From the NCBI GenBank assembly GCA_043764095.1, contig JAYUKX010000103.1, positions 1 through 64,000 on the forward strand: a stretch of 64,000 nucleotides of DNA, given 5' to 3'. Of this stretch, positions 17,400 to 26,249 are shown one piece after another (position 1 is the stretch's first letter; every line of letters begins with the position of its first letter). Made by a program: the position numbers and the translations under genes. Below the pieces are notes generated by a model. The model had not been told where the DNA came from, made no database searches, and saw only the letters and a list, made by a program, of their open reading frames with translations. The DNA comes from M3007 sp043764095. GTDB taxonomy: Bacteria; Bacteroidota; Bacteroidia; Chitinophagales; Saprospiraceae.

Positions 17400-17506
17400 C
17401 ACACGGCGTACGCAGATTAGACACGGGTTTTAAAGAATTTCTTTAAAAAGCGGATTTTATGATTTAAAAATAGTCAAATCCGTGTCCAATCTGCGTACTC
17501 CGTGTG
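17400..17506. repeat. 27-bp imperfect inverted repeat
   Basis: Arm 17400-17426 (starts CACACGGCGTACGCAGATT) and arm 17480-17506 are reverse complements except at two or three positions, separated by 53 AT-rich bases. Nothing else in 17275-17533 looks like a gene. It could be a miniature repeat element or the bidirectional end signal between Uma2's promoter side and the 3' end of the next gene. Confidence 0.7.
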
Positions 17507-17533
17507 TCATCTAATCCCCCTAACCCCGACACA

Positions 17534-18175
17534 TCACAACCCATACTGCTTCAACACCTCCGCTGGCGGGCCATCCCACTGATTAGGCGTATTGCCTTTG
17601 TAGCCAATATCATCAATACCCATTTTACTAGACCAAAAACCAGTAGCGGTAAGGTTGCGCACTAGACTAAAAAACGCAATGCCTTGGCTCATGCCGGGTT
17701 TGGCCTTGCGTTTAGGATAGGCGATATCTTCCACTATTTCAATGCGTTGTGCAGGAGTAATGGCGGTAAATATGCCCCCAAAACGTTTGATCGCTTGCGA
17801 ATCGAGCCACCGCAGACCACCGCGGAGGGGCGTTTGTAACTGCTCTTGATCTTTGGCCATAAACTCGATAAAAGCAGGTACACCAGCATCGGTAGCACTG
17901 CCCGATTGGCTGTCGGCGGGAATGATAATATCGACCAAAATACCCAACGATTTCATTTCTGCTTTGTTAAAAAACGTCTCTTTAAACAGTTTAGCGTCGC
18001 GGATTTTTTCGGTCTCGGTACGGCCAAATTGCTCAAATTCGGGGTCTTTTTTGTCTTCTTCTAGGGTTTCTGGCGCAAAAATCTCGGGGAGTTCCGCAGC
18101 ACCTATTTGTGGATGAAGCCCAACTAAACCCAAAGAGGTTAGGCCCATATTTTTGATTAGATCTCTTCTTTTCAT
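17534..18175 (-). CDS. Gluconate 2-dehydrogenase subunit 3-like protein
   Basis: A 213-residue protein with a twin-arginine-like N terminus (MKRRDLIKNMGLTSLGLVGL), as expected for the small subunit that carries its flavoprotein partner to the periplasm. Typical family segments are present: KSLGILVDIIIPADSQSGSA, AGVPAFIEFMAKDQ and LRGGLRWLDSQAIKRFGG. It lies 55 bases downstream of the GMC flavoprotein gene on the same strand, so the two should form one complex that oxidises a sugar, sugar acid or alcohol and passes electrons to the respiratory chain. No cytochrome subunit follows directly; a cytochrome c domain is found in the ThuA protein at 44943-48671, but a link is speculative. Confidence 0.92.
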   Translation of the reverse strand: MKRRDLIKNMGLTSLGLVGLHPQIGAAELPEIFAPETLEEDKKDPEFEQFGRTETEKIRDAKLFKETFFNKAEMKSLGILVDIIIPADSQSGSATDAGVPAFIEFMAKDQEQLQTPLRGGLRWLDSQAIKRFGGIFTAITPAQRIEIVEDIAYPKRKAKPGMSQGIAFFSLVRNLTATGFWSSKMGIDDIGYKGNTPNQWDGPPAEVLKQYGL

Positions 18176-18230
18176 TGTAAAATTGAATTAATGATTAGCG
18201 ACACATCCATAAGCAGACAGCCGTAGTTGC

Positions 18231-19976
18231 CTACAACCTGCCAGCCTTCCTTTCCTCAATAATAAACTCACAAGCACGCATCGACAAGGCTAAAATAGTC
18301 CAGGTGACGTTTTTATCGGCTTGCGAAACAAATGGAGCGGCATCTACCACAAACAGATTTTTCACATCGTGGGCTTGCTGCCATTTGTTGAGTGCCGATT
18401 TATTGGGATCATTGCCCATTCGGATCGTACCTACTTCATGGATAATTTCGCCCGGCGCATTGAGGCCGTAATCTGCGTCTTTTCCTGGCTTATTTCCGAG
18501 TGGAATACCACCTGCTTCGTGGATAATTTGCTCAAATGTTTCGTGCATGTGTTTGGCTTGTAACCGCTCGTAATCGGACCATTTGTAGTGGAAACGAAGG
18601 ACTGGAATACCAAATTTGTCTATTTTTTCGGGATCTATTTCGCAGTAATTATCCTCAAATGCCATTGCCTCGCCGCGACCAGCCATACCAATATACGCAC
18701 CATAAAAACGGCGGTAATCATCTTTTAAACTGGCACCATAACCACCAGCTTCTTTGGCTAGTCCGTTGCGATCGGGGAACATACCATTGGTGTCTTCAAT
18801 ACCCCAACCAAAACCGTAAGCAGGCATACCCATGCCGCCCCAATATTCGATATGATAACCACGCGGAAAATCGAGTTTTTTATTATCGAGCCACCAAGGC
18901 GAATAGATATGCAGCCCGCCTACTCCATCTTCGTTATAGCGTTTGCGGTCGAAGAGCATGGGAATAATGGCACCGCGCGACGCTCCTGTGCTATCATGTA
19001 GGTATTTACCGATGACACCCGAAGAGTTGGCTAGTCCTTGTGGGAAACGCGCCGACTTGGAATTGAGTAATAAACGCGCTGATTCACAAGCGCTTGCGGC
19101 TAAAATAATGATACTTCCTTTTACGGTAATTTCTTCCATCGTAAGGGTATCAATATATGAAACACCCGTACAAAGCCCCGTTTTTTCATCTGTCAAAACC
19201 TCCCGTACCATGGCGTGATTGATCACTTCCAGTCCCGATTTTCGGGCAGGTTTGACCAAACAAGACGAGGACGAAAAATCAGCATAAGCCATACAGCCGC
19301 GGTAGCATTGGTTACAATAAAAACAAGAACCGCGTTCGTCATTGATCGGCTGCGTGAGGATGGACAACCGTGATGGAATGGTTTTTACGCCTAGGTTTTT
19401 ATTGCCTTTCATGAGCATTAGTTCGTGCAGACGCGGTTTGGGCGGCGGCAGAAAAATACTATCGGGGTCATTGGGTAAGTTTTCGACTGAACCAAAAATA
19501 CCGATCAATTTATCCACTTTATCGTAATAAGGTGCTACATCTTGGTAACTAATCGGCCAATCTTCGCCCAAACCATCAATACTTTTGCGTTTAAAATCGT
19601 CGGGACCAAAGCGCAGAGAAATGCGCCCCCAGTGGTTGGTACGCCCGCCCGTCATGCGCGAGCGGAACCACTTGAATTTGGTATTGTCCTTTGTGGTATA
19701 GGGTTCGCCTTCCAGTTCCCAACCGCCATACGCTGCATCGAAATCGCCGAAATAGCGGGTTTTCGTAGCCGCACCACGTCGGGGTGATTGGTAAGGCCAT
19801 TTCATTTGTGTAATGTATTTAGGATCTGCTGGATCGTAATGCTGCCCGGCCTCTAGCACCAGTACGCGAGCGCCAGCCCGAGACAGCGTGTAGCCAGCCA
19901 TGCCGCCACCTGCTCCTGAACCTACTATGATGACATCGTAGGGTTTTGCGGGTTCTTTTAGTTGAAAATTATCCAT
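18231..19976 (-). CDS. GMC-family FAD oxidoreductase (gluconate/sugar dehydrogenase large subunit type)
   Basis: A 581-residue flavoprotein. The dinucleotide-binding motif YDVIIVGSGAGGGMAGY lies at 13-29, and the strand ARVLVLEAG follows. A cysteine cluster, CFYCNQCYRGCMAY near 240-253, is of the type seen in periplasmic GMC dehydrogenases related to gluconate 2-dehydrogenase. The GMC C-terminal domain has conserved HEVGTIRMGNDP and ends NVTWTILALSMRACEFI. No signal peptide is visible, which fits export in complex with the twin-arginine subunit 3 encoded 55 bases downstream. Substrate is unknown; sugars and polyols are the usual ones. The cysteine cluster could hold a metal or iron-sulphur centre, which would need testing. 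Confidence 0.92.
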   Translation of the reverse strand: MDNFQLKEPAKPYDVIIVGSGAGGGMAGYTLSRAGARVLVLEAGQHYDPADPKYITQMKWPYQSPRRGAATKTRYFGDFDAAYGGWELEGEPYTTKDNTKFKWFRSRMTGGRTNHWGRISLRFGPDDFKRKSIDGLGEDWPISYQDVAPYYDKVDKLIGIFGSVENLPNDPDSIFLPPPKPRLHELMLMKGNKNLGVKTIPSRLSILTQPINDERGSCFYCNQCYRGCMAYADFSSSSCLVKPARKSGLEVINHAMVREVLTDEKTGLCTGVSYIDTLTMEEITVKGSIIILAASACESARLLLNSKSARFPQGLANSSGVIGKYLHDSTGASRGAIIPMLFDRKRYNEDGVGGLHIYSPWWLDNKKLDFPRGYHIEYWGGMGMPAYGFGWGIEDTNGMFPDRNGLAKEAGGYGASLKDDYRRFYGAYIGMAGRGEAMAFEDNYCEIDPEKIDKFGIPVLRFHYKWSDYERLQAKHMHETFEQIIHEAGGIPLGNKPGKDADYGLNAPGEIIHEVGTIRMGNDPNKSALNKWQQAHDVKNLFVVDAAPFVSQADKNVTWTILALSMRACEFIIEERKAGRL

Positions 19977-20038
19977 GTTACTTAATTTTTAATTTTAATA
20001 TTGTCTGTCGGGGCGCACCTATGTGTGTGCGCGCTATT

Positions 20039-20150
20039 AATAATGGGCGAACACGCAGGTTCGCCCGCTATCAATAATGGGCGAACACGCAGGTTCGCCC
20101 GCTATCAGTAATGGGCGAACACGCAGGTTCGCCCCGACCAGGTTCGCCCC
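20039..20150. repeat. 34-bp tandem repeat with hairpin units, three copies
   Basis: GGGCGAAC starts at 20045, 20079 and 20113, each followed after 6 bases (ACGCAG) by its reverse complement GTTCGCCC, giving an exact 34-base period. A partial fourth piece (GGTTCGCCCCGAC) follows at 20140-20152. Each unit can form an 8-bp stem. The third unit and its flank are translated as the last residues of the M14 carboxypeptidase. Confidence 0.9.
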
Positions 20151-22930
20151 GACACTTTTACAAAATATATCCCTGCTGCCCAATCACCACCATCCACCAC
20201 CACCGATGAACTCCCCTTCGAAAAAGTAGCAAACACCCGTTGCCCAAAAGCATTGTACACCTCAATCGGAATGCCTTCTTGTTCAAAAATTGGCGATGCT
20301 ATCGTGAAAGCACCTCGACTTGGATTAGGAAATATGGTTATACCCCATTGCTCTTGACCCAAAGCCTCCCCAATACCAGTTGTGGTAAAAGTAAACGGTG
20401 CCGATACCGCTGTACAACCATTTATATAGGTTACCATTACATAATAATCGCCCGATACTGTCGGTGTAAAAGTACTAGCAGTTGCGCCAACAATAATACC
20501 AGTTGCCACACTAAACCACTGATAACCAATTGCCGCACTTGCTACCAATGCTTGACCGATCTGTTGTACCATAGGTGCTTGAGGCGGCACGATGGTCACC
20601 GTTACAGGGACGCGCGGACTCAAGCAGGGCTGGCGAATTTCCCAATCATAAAAATAATAATAAATAGCAGTATTCCCTGCGCTATTGCCAATAATAGATA
20701 CCACACCATCTATTTGATACGGATATGCAGCACCGGTTTGGTTGCGGAACAAATTATTGCCGCCTGCCACACCCAATTGTAAAGCCTCTCCAATAGGTAC
20801 TTCAAAGTTCAAATTCACCCTGCTTTGTCCGGCAGGTATATTGATCGTTGCAGATTGTAATACCGTGCCATCGCCTTTGCGGAGTTGAATGGTGCGGTTG
20901 GCGGTTGTATTCGCATTGACCCACACCGACAAGAGTTGAAAAGGAGCAGCAGCATTAAAAGTCAAATAATGATACGTATTTGCAGTATAAAACCCACCAT
21001 TTCCTATACTATTGTTTAAAGGCCCCAATTTTGAAGCATCCGCCCCTTGGTCACTTTCTACATAATAAGTCGTTGTAGCGGTCAAAGACGGTGTTGTAAA
21101 ATTAGGGGCACTCGCCAATGGCGTACCACCAGTAGGCACATCAAACCAGTTAATGGTGCCAGGTGCCGTGGCCGACAAATTAGCCGTTGCGCCATTACAA
21201 ATCGTAACAGGTGGGCTTTGGGGACTTTCTGGAATAAGCACCGTAACAAAATTATCTTTTGCCAAAGTATTCGTGCCGGCACAATTGGTGGCCGTTAATG
21301 CGATATTAAAAGTCCCGCTAGCATTCCAAGTATGTGTTGGATTTTGTATGGTAGATTGTGTACCATCGCCAAAAGACCATAACCATGCAGTAGCGCTACC
21401 CGTCAAATCGGTAAAACTAACCGTCCCGCCACAAGAATAGGTGGTGGTGGCTTTAAAATCGGGCTGTGGCACAGCAGGCGCAAGTTGGACATTGATCACT
21501 GTGGCTGCTGTGTTTTCACTTACAGACACGCCATTGATCGTTTGTGCCACATAACCAGGTGCTGAAAATGTCATATTGTACGTGCCTTTAAAGATCGGTC
21601 GGTGGTAATTGCCCAACGGAAGCCCCGAAAGCACGTGGGAATTATCGGTATCATGCCCATCTATACGCACTTCGGCAATGATGGCTTTGCCCGTACAAGC
21701 ATCTGTTACAATGCCCCTAATGCCGTGCAGCGCCTCTTCCATATAATTCAACCAGGAGCGGTAATTGTATTCCCAATTATCTTGCAGACTGGCCTCTGGT
21801 AGCAGTTTGGTACTGGACAATTCAACCGTCATTTCTCTACAATGGCGGAAATAATTCATATAATCTTGTCTTCCTCCATTCACTTCGTACCAAGCATAGC
21901 CGTTCACGATACCATTGGCCGATACATCGGTCAAATAACCCGCAGGACTATGGGCAAAAGCAGTATCGGCATATTCATGCGATTCATTGATCCACCAATT
22001 GGTATCCGAAGCATCGGTAGCCCACGTATCCCAAGGGTAATTGACCACTTCTGCACCACCGTGAAAATTGGCGGCCATCACAAAACTCATCGTATCGGCA
22101 AAGGCCATAAATGCCTTGGTTTCGGGCTGATAGGCATTACCATCGGGGTGTGGGCCATCTTGTGGGTCGGGATAATTTCGGTTTAGATCGATATTATTGG
22201 CATTGGATCGGGTAGCGCCATTGACCGAATTATTGCCTCCTTTGTATGCACCATCGGGATTGGCCAGTGGATTGATCCAAATTTCCATATTATCCACCAA
22301 ATAAGTCACGCGGCTATCGGTGCCATACCGAGAAAGCAGGTAATCGATATAATGGAGCATGCCTACATAACCCGCTATTTCGTCGCCGTGCATACTGGAA
22401 GTGTATAAAAACTGCGGTTCGTTTTCACGCGTGTTGATATTGTCTGAAATTTTGAGTACCAACAATTTACGTCCGCTGGGCAAAGTACCAATATTGACCA
22501 ATTTGCAAAGCGCGGGATAGGTCGTGGCAAAACCCTCCATCAAAGCCACATAAGCATCATAAGTAGGATAGGTATCCCAGTTATTGAGCAAGGCTTCTGG
22601 TTGGTCGGTCGTTTTGAGTTGGATGAGGGTGTTGGGATTGGGCAATACAGTGTAAGGGTATCCCAAGGTCAAAAAACGTTGAAATTCGTTGCGATTGGCA
22701 AAGGCAAATACCTTGTTTTGTTGTATATTATCTATGGAAATAATTTTGGTGAGGGTGGCAATTTCAGCACGATCTTTGATCTCGAACGTAAAATACAGTT
22801 CCCCTTTATCGCGGAACAATTGGCGGGTAGTACGCGCTTGTTTTTTGGTCAATGGCGTATCTCCCGCACTTTGGGCGATGCTGATATGAGCGATAAAAAG
22901 AGCCGCAAGAATGGCTAGTATTTTGTGCAT
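20105..22930 (-). CDS. Secreted M14 zinc carboxypeptidase with PKD, Ig-like and T9SS domains
   Basis: Start chosen at 22930 (941 residues) because MHKILAILAALFIAHISIAQ is a good signal peptide; the frame is open 9 codons further. The M14 domain (about 110-395) has the zinc ligands H181 and E184 in MHGDEIAG, H290 in NFHGGAEVVNYPW, substrate-binding NIDLNRNYPDP, and catalytic E370 in EMTVELSS. Then come a carboxypeptidase-regulatory-like beta domain (about 395-475), a PKD domain (WSFGDGTQSTIQNPTHTW), an Ig-like segment, a jelly-roll-like part and a T9SS sorting domain starting IFPNPSRGAFTIASP. It should trim peptides outside the cell. The C terminus is odd: after GIYFVKV the last 16 residues (SGRTWSGRTCVFAHY) are encoded by the neighbouring 34-bp repeat, not by a normal sorting-domain end. 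Confidence 0.92.
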   Translation of the reverse strand: MHKILAILAALFIAHISIAQSAGDTPLTKKQARTTRQLFRDKGELYFTFEIKDRAEIATLTKIISIDNIQQNKVFAFANRNEFQRFLTLGYPYTVLPNPNTLIQLKTTDQPEALLNNWDTYPTYDAYVALMEGFATTYPALCKLVNIGTLPSGRKLLVLKISDNINTRENEPQFLYTSSMHGDEIAGYVGMLHYIDYLLSRYGTDSRVTYLVDNMEIWINPLANPDGAYKGGNNSVNGATRSNANNIDLNRNYPDPQDGPHPDGNAYQPETKAFMAFADTMSFVMAANFHGGAEVVNYPWDTWATDASDTNWWINESHEYADTAFAHSPAGYLTDVSANGIVNGYAWYEVNGGRQDYMNYFRHCREMTVELSSTKLLPEASLQDNWEYNYRSWLNYMEEALHGIRGIVTDACTGKAIIAEVRIDGHDTDNSHVLSGLPLGNYHRPIFKGTYNMTFSAPGYVAQTINGVSVSENTAATVINVQLAPAVPQPDFKATTTYSCGGTVSFTDLTGSATAWLWSFGDGTQSTIQNPTHTWNASGTFNIALTATNCAGTNTLAKDNFVTVLIPESPQSPPVTICNGATANLSATAPGTINWFDVPTGGTPLASAPNFTTPSLTATTTYYVESDQGADASKLGPLNNSIGNGGFYTANTYHYLTFNAAAPFQLLSVWVNANTTANRTIQLRKGDGTVLQSATINIPAGQSRVNLNFEVPIGEALQLGVAGGNNLFRNQTGAAYPYQIDGVVSIIGNSAGNTAIYYYFYDWEIRQPCLSPRVPVTVTIVPPQAPMVQQIGQALVASAAIGYQWFSVATGIIVGATASTFTPTVSGDYYVMVTYINGCTAVSAPFTFTTTGIGEALGQEQWGITIFPNPSRGAFTIASPIFEQEGIPIEVYNAFGQRVFATFSKGSSSVVVDGGDWAAGIYFVKVSGRTWSGRTCVFAHY

Positions 22931-22954
22931 AAATGGCGATGATATTATGAAGGG

Positions 22955-22962
22955 CAAATGTA
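22955..22962 (-). promoter_or_regulatory. -7 box (TACATTTG) for the M14 gene
   Basis: On the minus strand this reads TACATTTG, a full TAnnTTTG match, 24 bases ahead of the chosen M14 start at 22930. Confidence 0.5.
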
Positions 22963-23031
22963 GAAAAAAATGTTGTTGAAATTTTTTTAAAAATTGGTGA
23001 TGATTGTTGGAGGATATACAAGAAAAACTTA

Positions 23032-23039
23032 TATCTTTG
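23032..23039 (+). promoter_or_regulatory. -7 box (TATCTTTG) for the M43 gene
   Basis: TATCTTTG with a TTG at 23007-23009, 22 bases upstream, fits the Bacteroidota -33/-7 pattern. It supports the start at 23064 rather than 23004, which would lie before the promoter. Confidence 0.6.
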
Positions 23040-23063
23040 TGGGTAATAAAACAATTATCACAT

Positions 23064-26000
23064 ATGAAAAATTTAATTGCCCCCCCCCCCTATTTTGCCA
23101 AATTAATTTTGGCAAAAACACTTTTCGTACTCATACTTTTGAGTAGTCCAACCTTTGTACAATCTCAATTGCAAGAAGGCTTTTTGGATGTGTCCATCGT
23201 TGACTATACCCAACATTCAGAGCGATTTTATATTCGCACCTACATTCACTTCCTCACCACAGCGCAGTCGGGGAATTGGATATCCCCAGCAGATGCATTG
23301 ACGCAATCCAATGCCATGTTAAACTTAGCAAATGCAGAATACAATAAGCATGGGATTTATTTTGTAAATGGATCAAATCTGTCCTGCTCATTTTCAACGC
23401 ATAGTTTTGTTGAAAATAATGGCGGTATCCAAGATTTAAGTTTTTATCAAACTTATATCAACAATTTCTCAGGTAATAAAGGACTTCACATTTTCGTTAA
23501 TAGCAATACAGACAAACTTCCTAATGGCGACCTTGGATGGGCTTTTAGTGTACCAAGTAATGTATTACTTTTATCAGGCCAGGAAAGTGGTGTTCCGATA
23601 TCTCTAACACCAGCACTTATACACGAAATTGGTCACTGTTTGGGTCTAATACACTTAGATCAAACATATATGGGTAATGCCTGTCCAAGCAATGTAAATT
23701 GTCCAGTGGCGCTACCAAGTCCTAGATGCTGTAATGATTTAGTAGGTGATACTCCAACCGTAGGTGGACTAATTAATTGCGGTGTCGATCCATTTGCCGA
23801 CAACTATATGGCACAAGCCATTGGATGGATATGTCGTACTTCTTTTACAGCAGGACAGGTATTACGCATGCGAGAATACCTTAAATCTTATACACTTAAC
23901 CCTGAATTACAGGAAATTCAAGTGCTACCATCGTCTAGCGCGGCTACGGTTTCTGGAGATATTATTGTAGAAGCAGGGACAGAGTTGGTTATTAACTCCA
24001 CAATAGAAATGCTTCCTGATGCGATTATACGAGTTAAACGTGGTTATGGTATTGTACCGGCAGGTATTTTACGCATTAATGCAACCATTACAGGTGCTTG
24101 CGGTAAGATGTGGGGCGGAATTATAATGGAAGGCTCTACTATTACAGGCCAATCTCCACTTTATCAATCTCAGGTTTTTCTGAATTCTACTGGTAAGATT
24201 GAACATGCAAAAGTTGCCATTGATGTTCAAGACCCCGAAAAAACCGGTTCTACTGGAGGCGGTATTCTAACCACCTTTCCAGGCAGTAAATTGGAAAACA
24301 ATACAATAGGTATTCGGTTTGGACCTTACACAGATAAAAATACGATAAATGGCCAAACAGTCATTTTAAGTAATAAAAGTCAAATTAGAGGCACACGTTT
24401 TACTATAAATTCTTCCTACAGGGGAGACGCAAGCATATCTCCTCAGCATCTAGTTGCAGAGGCAATAGTCGGACTTCTAATTAGAAATGGGCTTTTTTTT
24501 GAAGAAAGACCGATCTGCACCCCTAGAGCAATTGGAATAAATTCTGAGGATGCAGGTATTAGAGTTTCTTTTTCTGTATTTAGAGATCTTGAAAAAGGTA
24601 TTGTAACAGATAAATTGACTCAAGAATCCGGTGCAATTGATGTACAACATAGCCAGTTCTACCGATGTATATCAAGTATTGAAACCGATATGGCAACAGC
24701 AGCGTTAGTCATAAGAAGCAACTATTTCGAAATGAACACAACTGCAACCTGCGATTCGTCACACCTTACACTTACAGGTGTAACCGTAAGTGGCAATACG
24801 ACAAGCATGAGTTTAAGAGATAATACATTTCAAAACGGCGAACCTCTTATCTTCCCTGTTGTACAAAATATTATTGGGATAAATTGTAAAGGATTAGGCA
24901 CAGCAAATAACACTATTTTAAAAAACCAATACCACGCGTTACCTATTGGAAATAAGGCGCAAGGTAATTGTGGGAATTTACAAAATGGACTACTATATTT
25001 GTGCAACACCCATACCAATGCTAATGACAATACGATAGATAAGGAAAACTACCAAATACTAGGTACCATTAGGCTAAATCAAGGTCAGGTTATTGATATA
25101 ACGACAGGTTCATATGGCCCCACAGGCAATCAGTTTTCTATCGCTGATTTTCGAGTACGAAACTTGGTTTCCACATTAAACTATTATTATTTTGATGATG
25201 TAGATGATTTACAAGTTCCGACATTCCCAGACCCATCTACGTCAGTTGGGATAAATCCAATAGAGAGATTTGCTGAAAATGAAACCTGTACAGATGCTAT
25301 AAACCCTTGTGAGCCGCCCTGCAATGAGACTAACCTAAATACAATAAAAACTTCATTTTATATTCAAAAAAACGATTACGAGCAAAAAACAGCGCAACTT
25401 TCTGGTATATCCAATAGTGGTCAGCAGCAGCAATTGAAGAAAGAAATAGCAGGACATCGGTATTTGATGGATCAAGAGGCTGGGAAAATATTGGGTTATT
25501 ACTCCCGCGACACAACAGTTTTGCATGTGGACTCATTAATCCGTTGGTACTATATAACAGAAACCCAAGAAACATGGCAATCGTTGGCAAAACATTATTT
25601 CTTTACTGGCGATTCCACCCATTTTGATGCACTTTGGGCCGATATTCCATCCCATTTCGCGATGAACACCGCTGAGAATGCTGTTTATAATCGTTTAGCA
25701 TACTTTTATAACCTTATGCGCCCACAAGTATTTGGCGGGAAAATGATAAACCAAATGGATTCAGGAAAACTGAGTACGCTACAAGCAATGATTGTTGATT
25801 GCGACGAGGCTTCCTTCTTGGCCAAAAGCATATTGCGTAGAAATGGAATATATACCTCTGTGGACTGCGCGCCCATATCAACGGAACGCAATAGGAGTAT
25901 AGAAAGTAAAGTGTTAGAAAATAGACATTTGCGTATTATACCTAACCCTGCTTCCGAAAAAGTGAGCATATCCTTCCCCGATATGGCGACTTACGGCAAT

Positions 26001-26168
26001 ATCCAAATCATGGATGCACTTGGGCGTGTGGTGGTGTCCTTGCATTTTGACCAACCTACGCGTCAGGTTAGTATAGATATTGCTAACTTAATTTCTGGGC
26101 ATTATTTTGTCACCGCAAGCACTGCCAGTGGTGTATTATCTGGTACGATGGTGGTGGTTCACCAGTAA
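23064..26168 (+). CDS. Secreted M43 (pappalysin-like) metalloprotease with beta-helix and T9SS domain
   Basis: The start at 23064 gives 1034 residues and a signal sequence (1-35, ending TFVQSQ); the promoter at 23032 excludes the earlier ATG. The metzincin zinc site HEIGHCLGLIH is at 187-197 (ligands H187, H191, H197; E188 catalytic), and a Met-turn DNYMAQ (M249) is followed by FTAGQVLRM, as in the M43 family. Residues about 290-760 have the repeating short strands and N-rich turns of a right-handed parallel beta-helix (VVQNIIGINCKGLGTANNTI). A charged helical part follows, then a T9SS type A sorting domain (IIPNPASEKVSISFPD to MVVVHQ). It probably cleaves proteins outside the cell. An 11-C run at 23080-23090 encodes Ala-Pro-Pro-Pro in the signal peptide and may switch the gene on and off by slippage. 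Confidence 0.88.
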   Translation: MKNLIAPPPYFAKLILAKTLFVLILLSSPTFVQSQLQEGFLDVSIVDYTQHSERFYIRTYIHFLTTAQSGNWISPADALTQSNAMLNLANAEYNKHGIYFVNGSNLSCSFSTHSFVENNGGIQDLSFYQTYINNFSGNKGLHIFVNSNTDKLPNGDLGWAFSVPSNVLLLSGQESGVPISLTPALIHEIGHCLGLIHLDQTYMGNACPSNVNCPVALPSPRCCNDLVGDTPTVGGLINCGVDPFADNYMAQAIGWICRTSFTAGQVLRMREYLKSYTLNPELQEIQVLPSSSAATVSGDIIVEAGTELVINSTIEMLPDAIIRVKRGYGIVPAGILRINATITGACGKMWGGIIMEGSTITGQSPLYQSQVFLNSTGKIEHAKVAIDVQDPEKTGSTGGGILTTFPGSKLENNTIGIRFGPYTDKNTINGQTVILSNKSQIRGTRFTINSSYRGDASISPQHLVAEAIVGLLIRNGLFFEERPICTPRAIGINSEDAGIRVSFSVFRDLEKGIVTDKLTQESGAIDVQHSQFYRCISSIETDMATAALVIRSNYFEMNTTATCDSSHLTLTGVTVSGNTTSMSLRDNTFQNGEPLIFPVVQNIIGINCKGLGTANNTILKNQYHALPIGNKAQGNCGNLQNGLLYLCNTHTNANDNTIDKENYQILGTIRLNQGQVIDITTGSYGPTGNQFSIADFRVRNLVSTLNYYYFDDVDDLQVPTFPDPSTSVGINPIERFAENETCTDAINPCEPPCNETNLNTIKTSFYIQKNDYEQKTAQLSGISNSGQQQQLKKEIAGHRYLMDQEAGKILGYYSRDTTVLHVDSLIRWYYITETQETWQSLAKHYFFTGDSTHFDALWADIPSHFAMNTAENAVYNRLAYFYNLMRPQVFGGKMINQMDSGKLSTLQAMIVDCDEASFLAKSILRRNGIYTSVDCAPISTERNRSIESKVLENRHLRIIPNPASEKVSISFPDMATYGNIQIMDALGRVVVSLHFDQPTRQVSIDIANLISGHYFVTASTASGVLSGTMVVVHQ
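23080..23090 (+). repeat. 11-base poly-C tract in the signal-peptide codons
   Basis: Eleven consecutive C bases begin 16 bases after the ATG at 23064. A change of one or two bases would shift the frame within the first ten codons of the M43 protease. Confidence 0.85.
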
Positions 26169-26170
26169 TA
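25933..26170 (+). repeat. Direct repeat copy 1: sorting-domain 3' end of the M43 gene
   Basis: This 238-base stretch is nearly identical to 27553-27790 (exact offset 1620). It spans the T9SS domain codons through the stop codon and two bases beyond; similarity stops abruptly after the stop. Confidence 0.92.
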
Positions 26171-26183
26171 TCAAATTTCTTTT

Positions 26184-26217
26184 CTGCATAGCACTATTGT
26201 ACAATGGTGCTATGCAG
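26184..26217. terminator. 34-bp near-perfect palindrome after the M43 gene
   Basis: CTGCATAGCAC (26184-26194) pairs with GTGCTATGCAG (26207-26217), and the inner ATTGTACAAT extends the stem except for one T-G pair. There is no long T-run, so it may be a factor-independent stop of low strength, an RNA-stabilising hairpin, or a protein-binding site. It lies 33 bases before the next gene. Confidence 0.6.
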
Positions 26218-26249
26218 TATAAAAATCTAATGCTTCAAATAATAAAAAC

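Noticed and set aside
20045..20134. CRISPR-like spacing of three 34-bp units
   Set aside because: The units are back to back with no unique spacers and each folds as a hairpin; no cas gene is present.
23004..23063. Upstream start for the M43 protease
   Set aside because: The -7 box at 23032 lies inside it and the residues do not look like a signal peptide.
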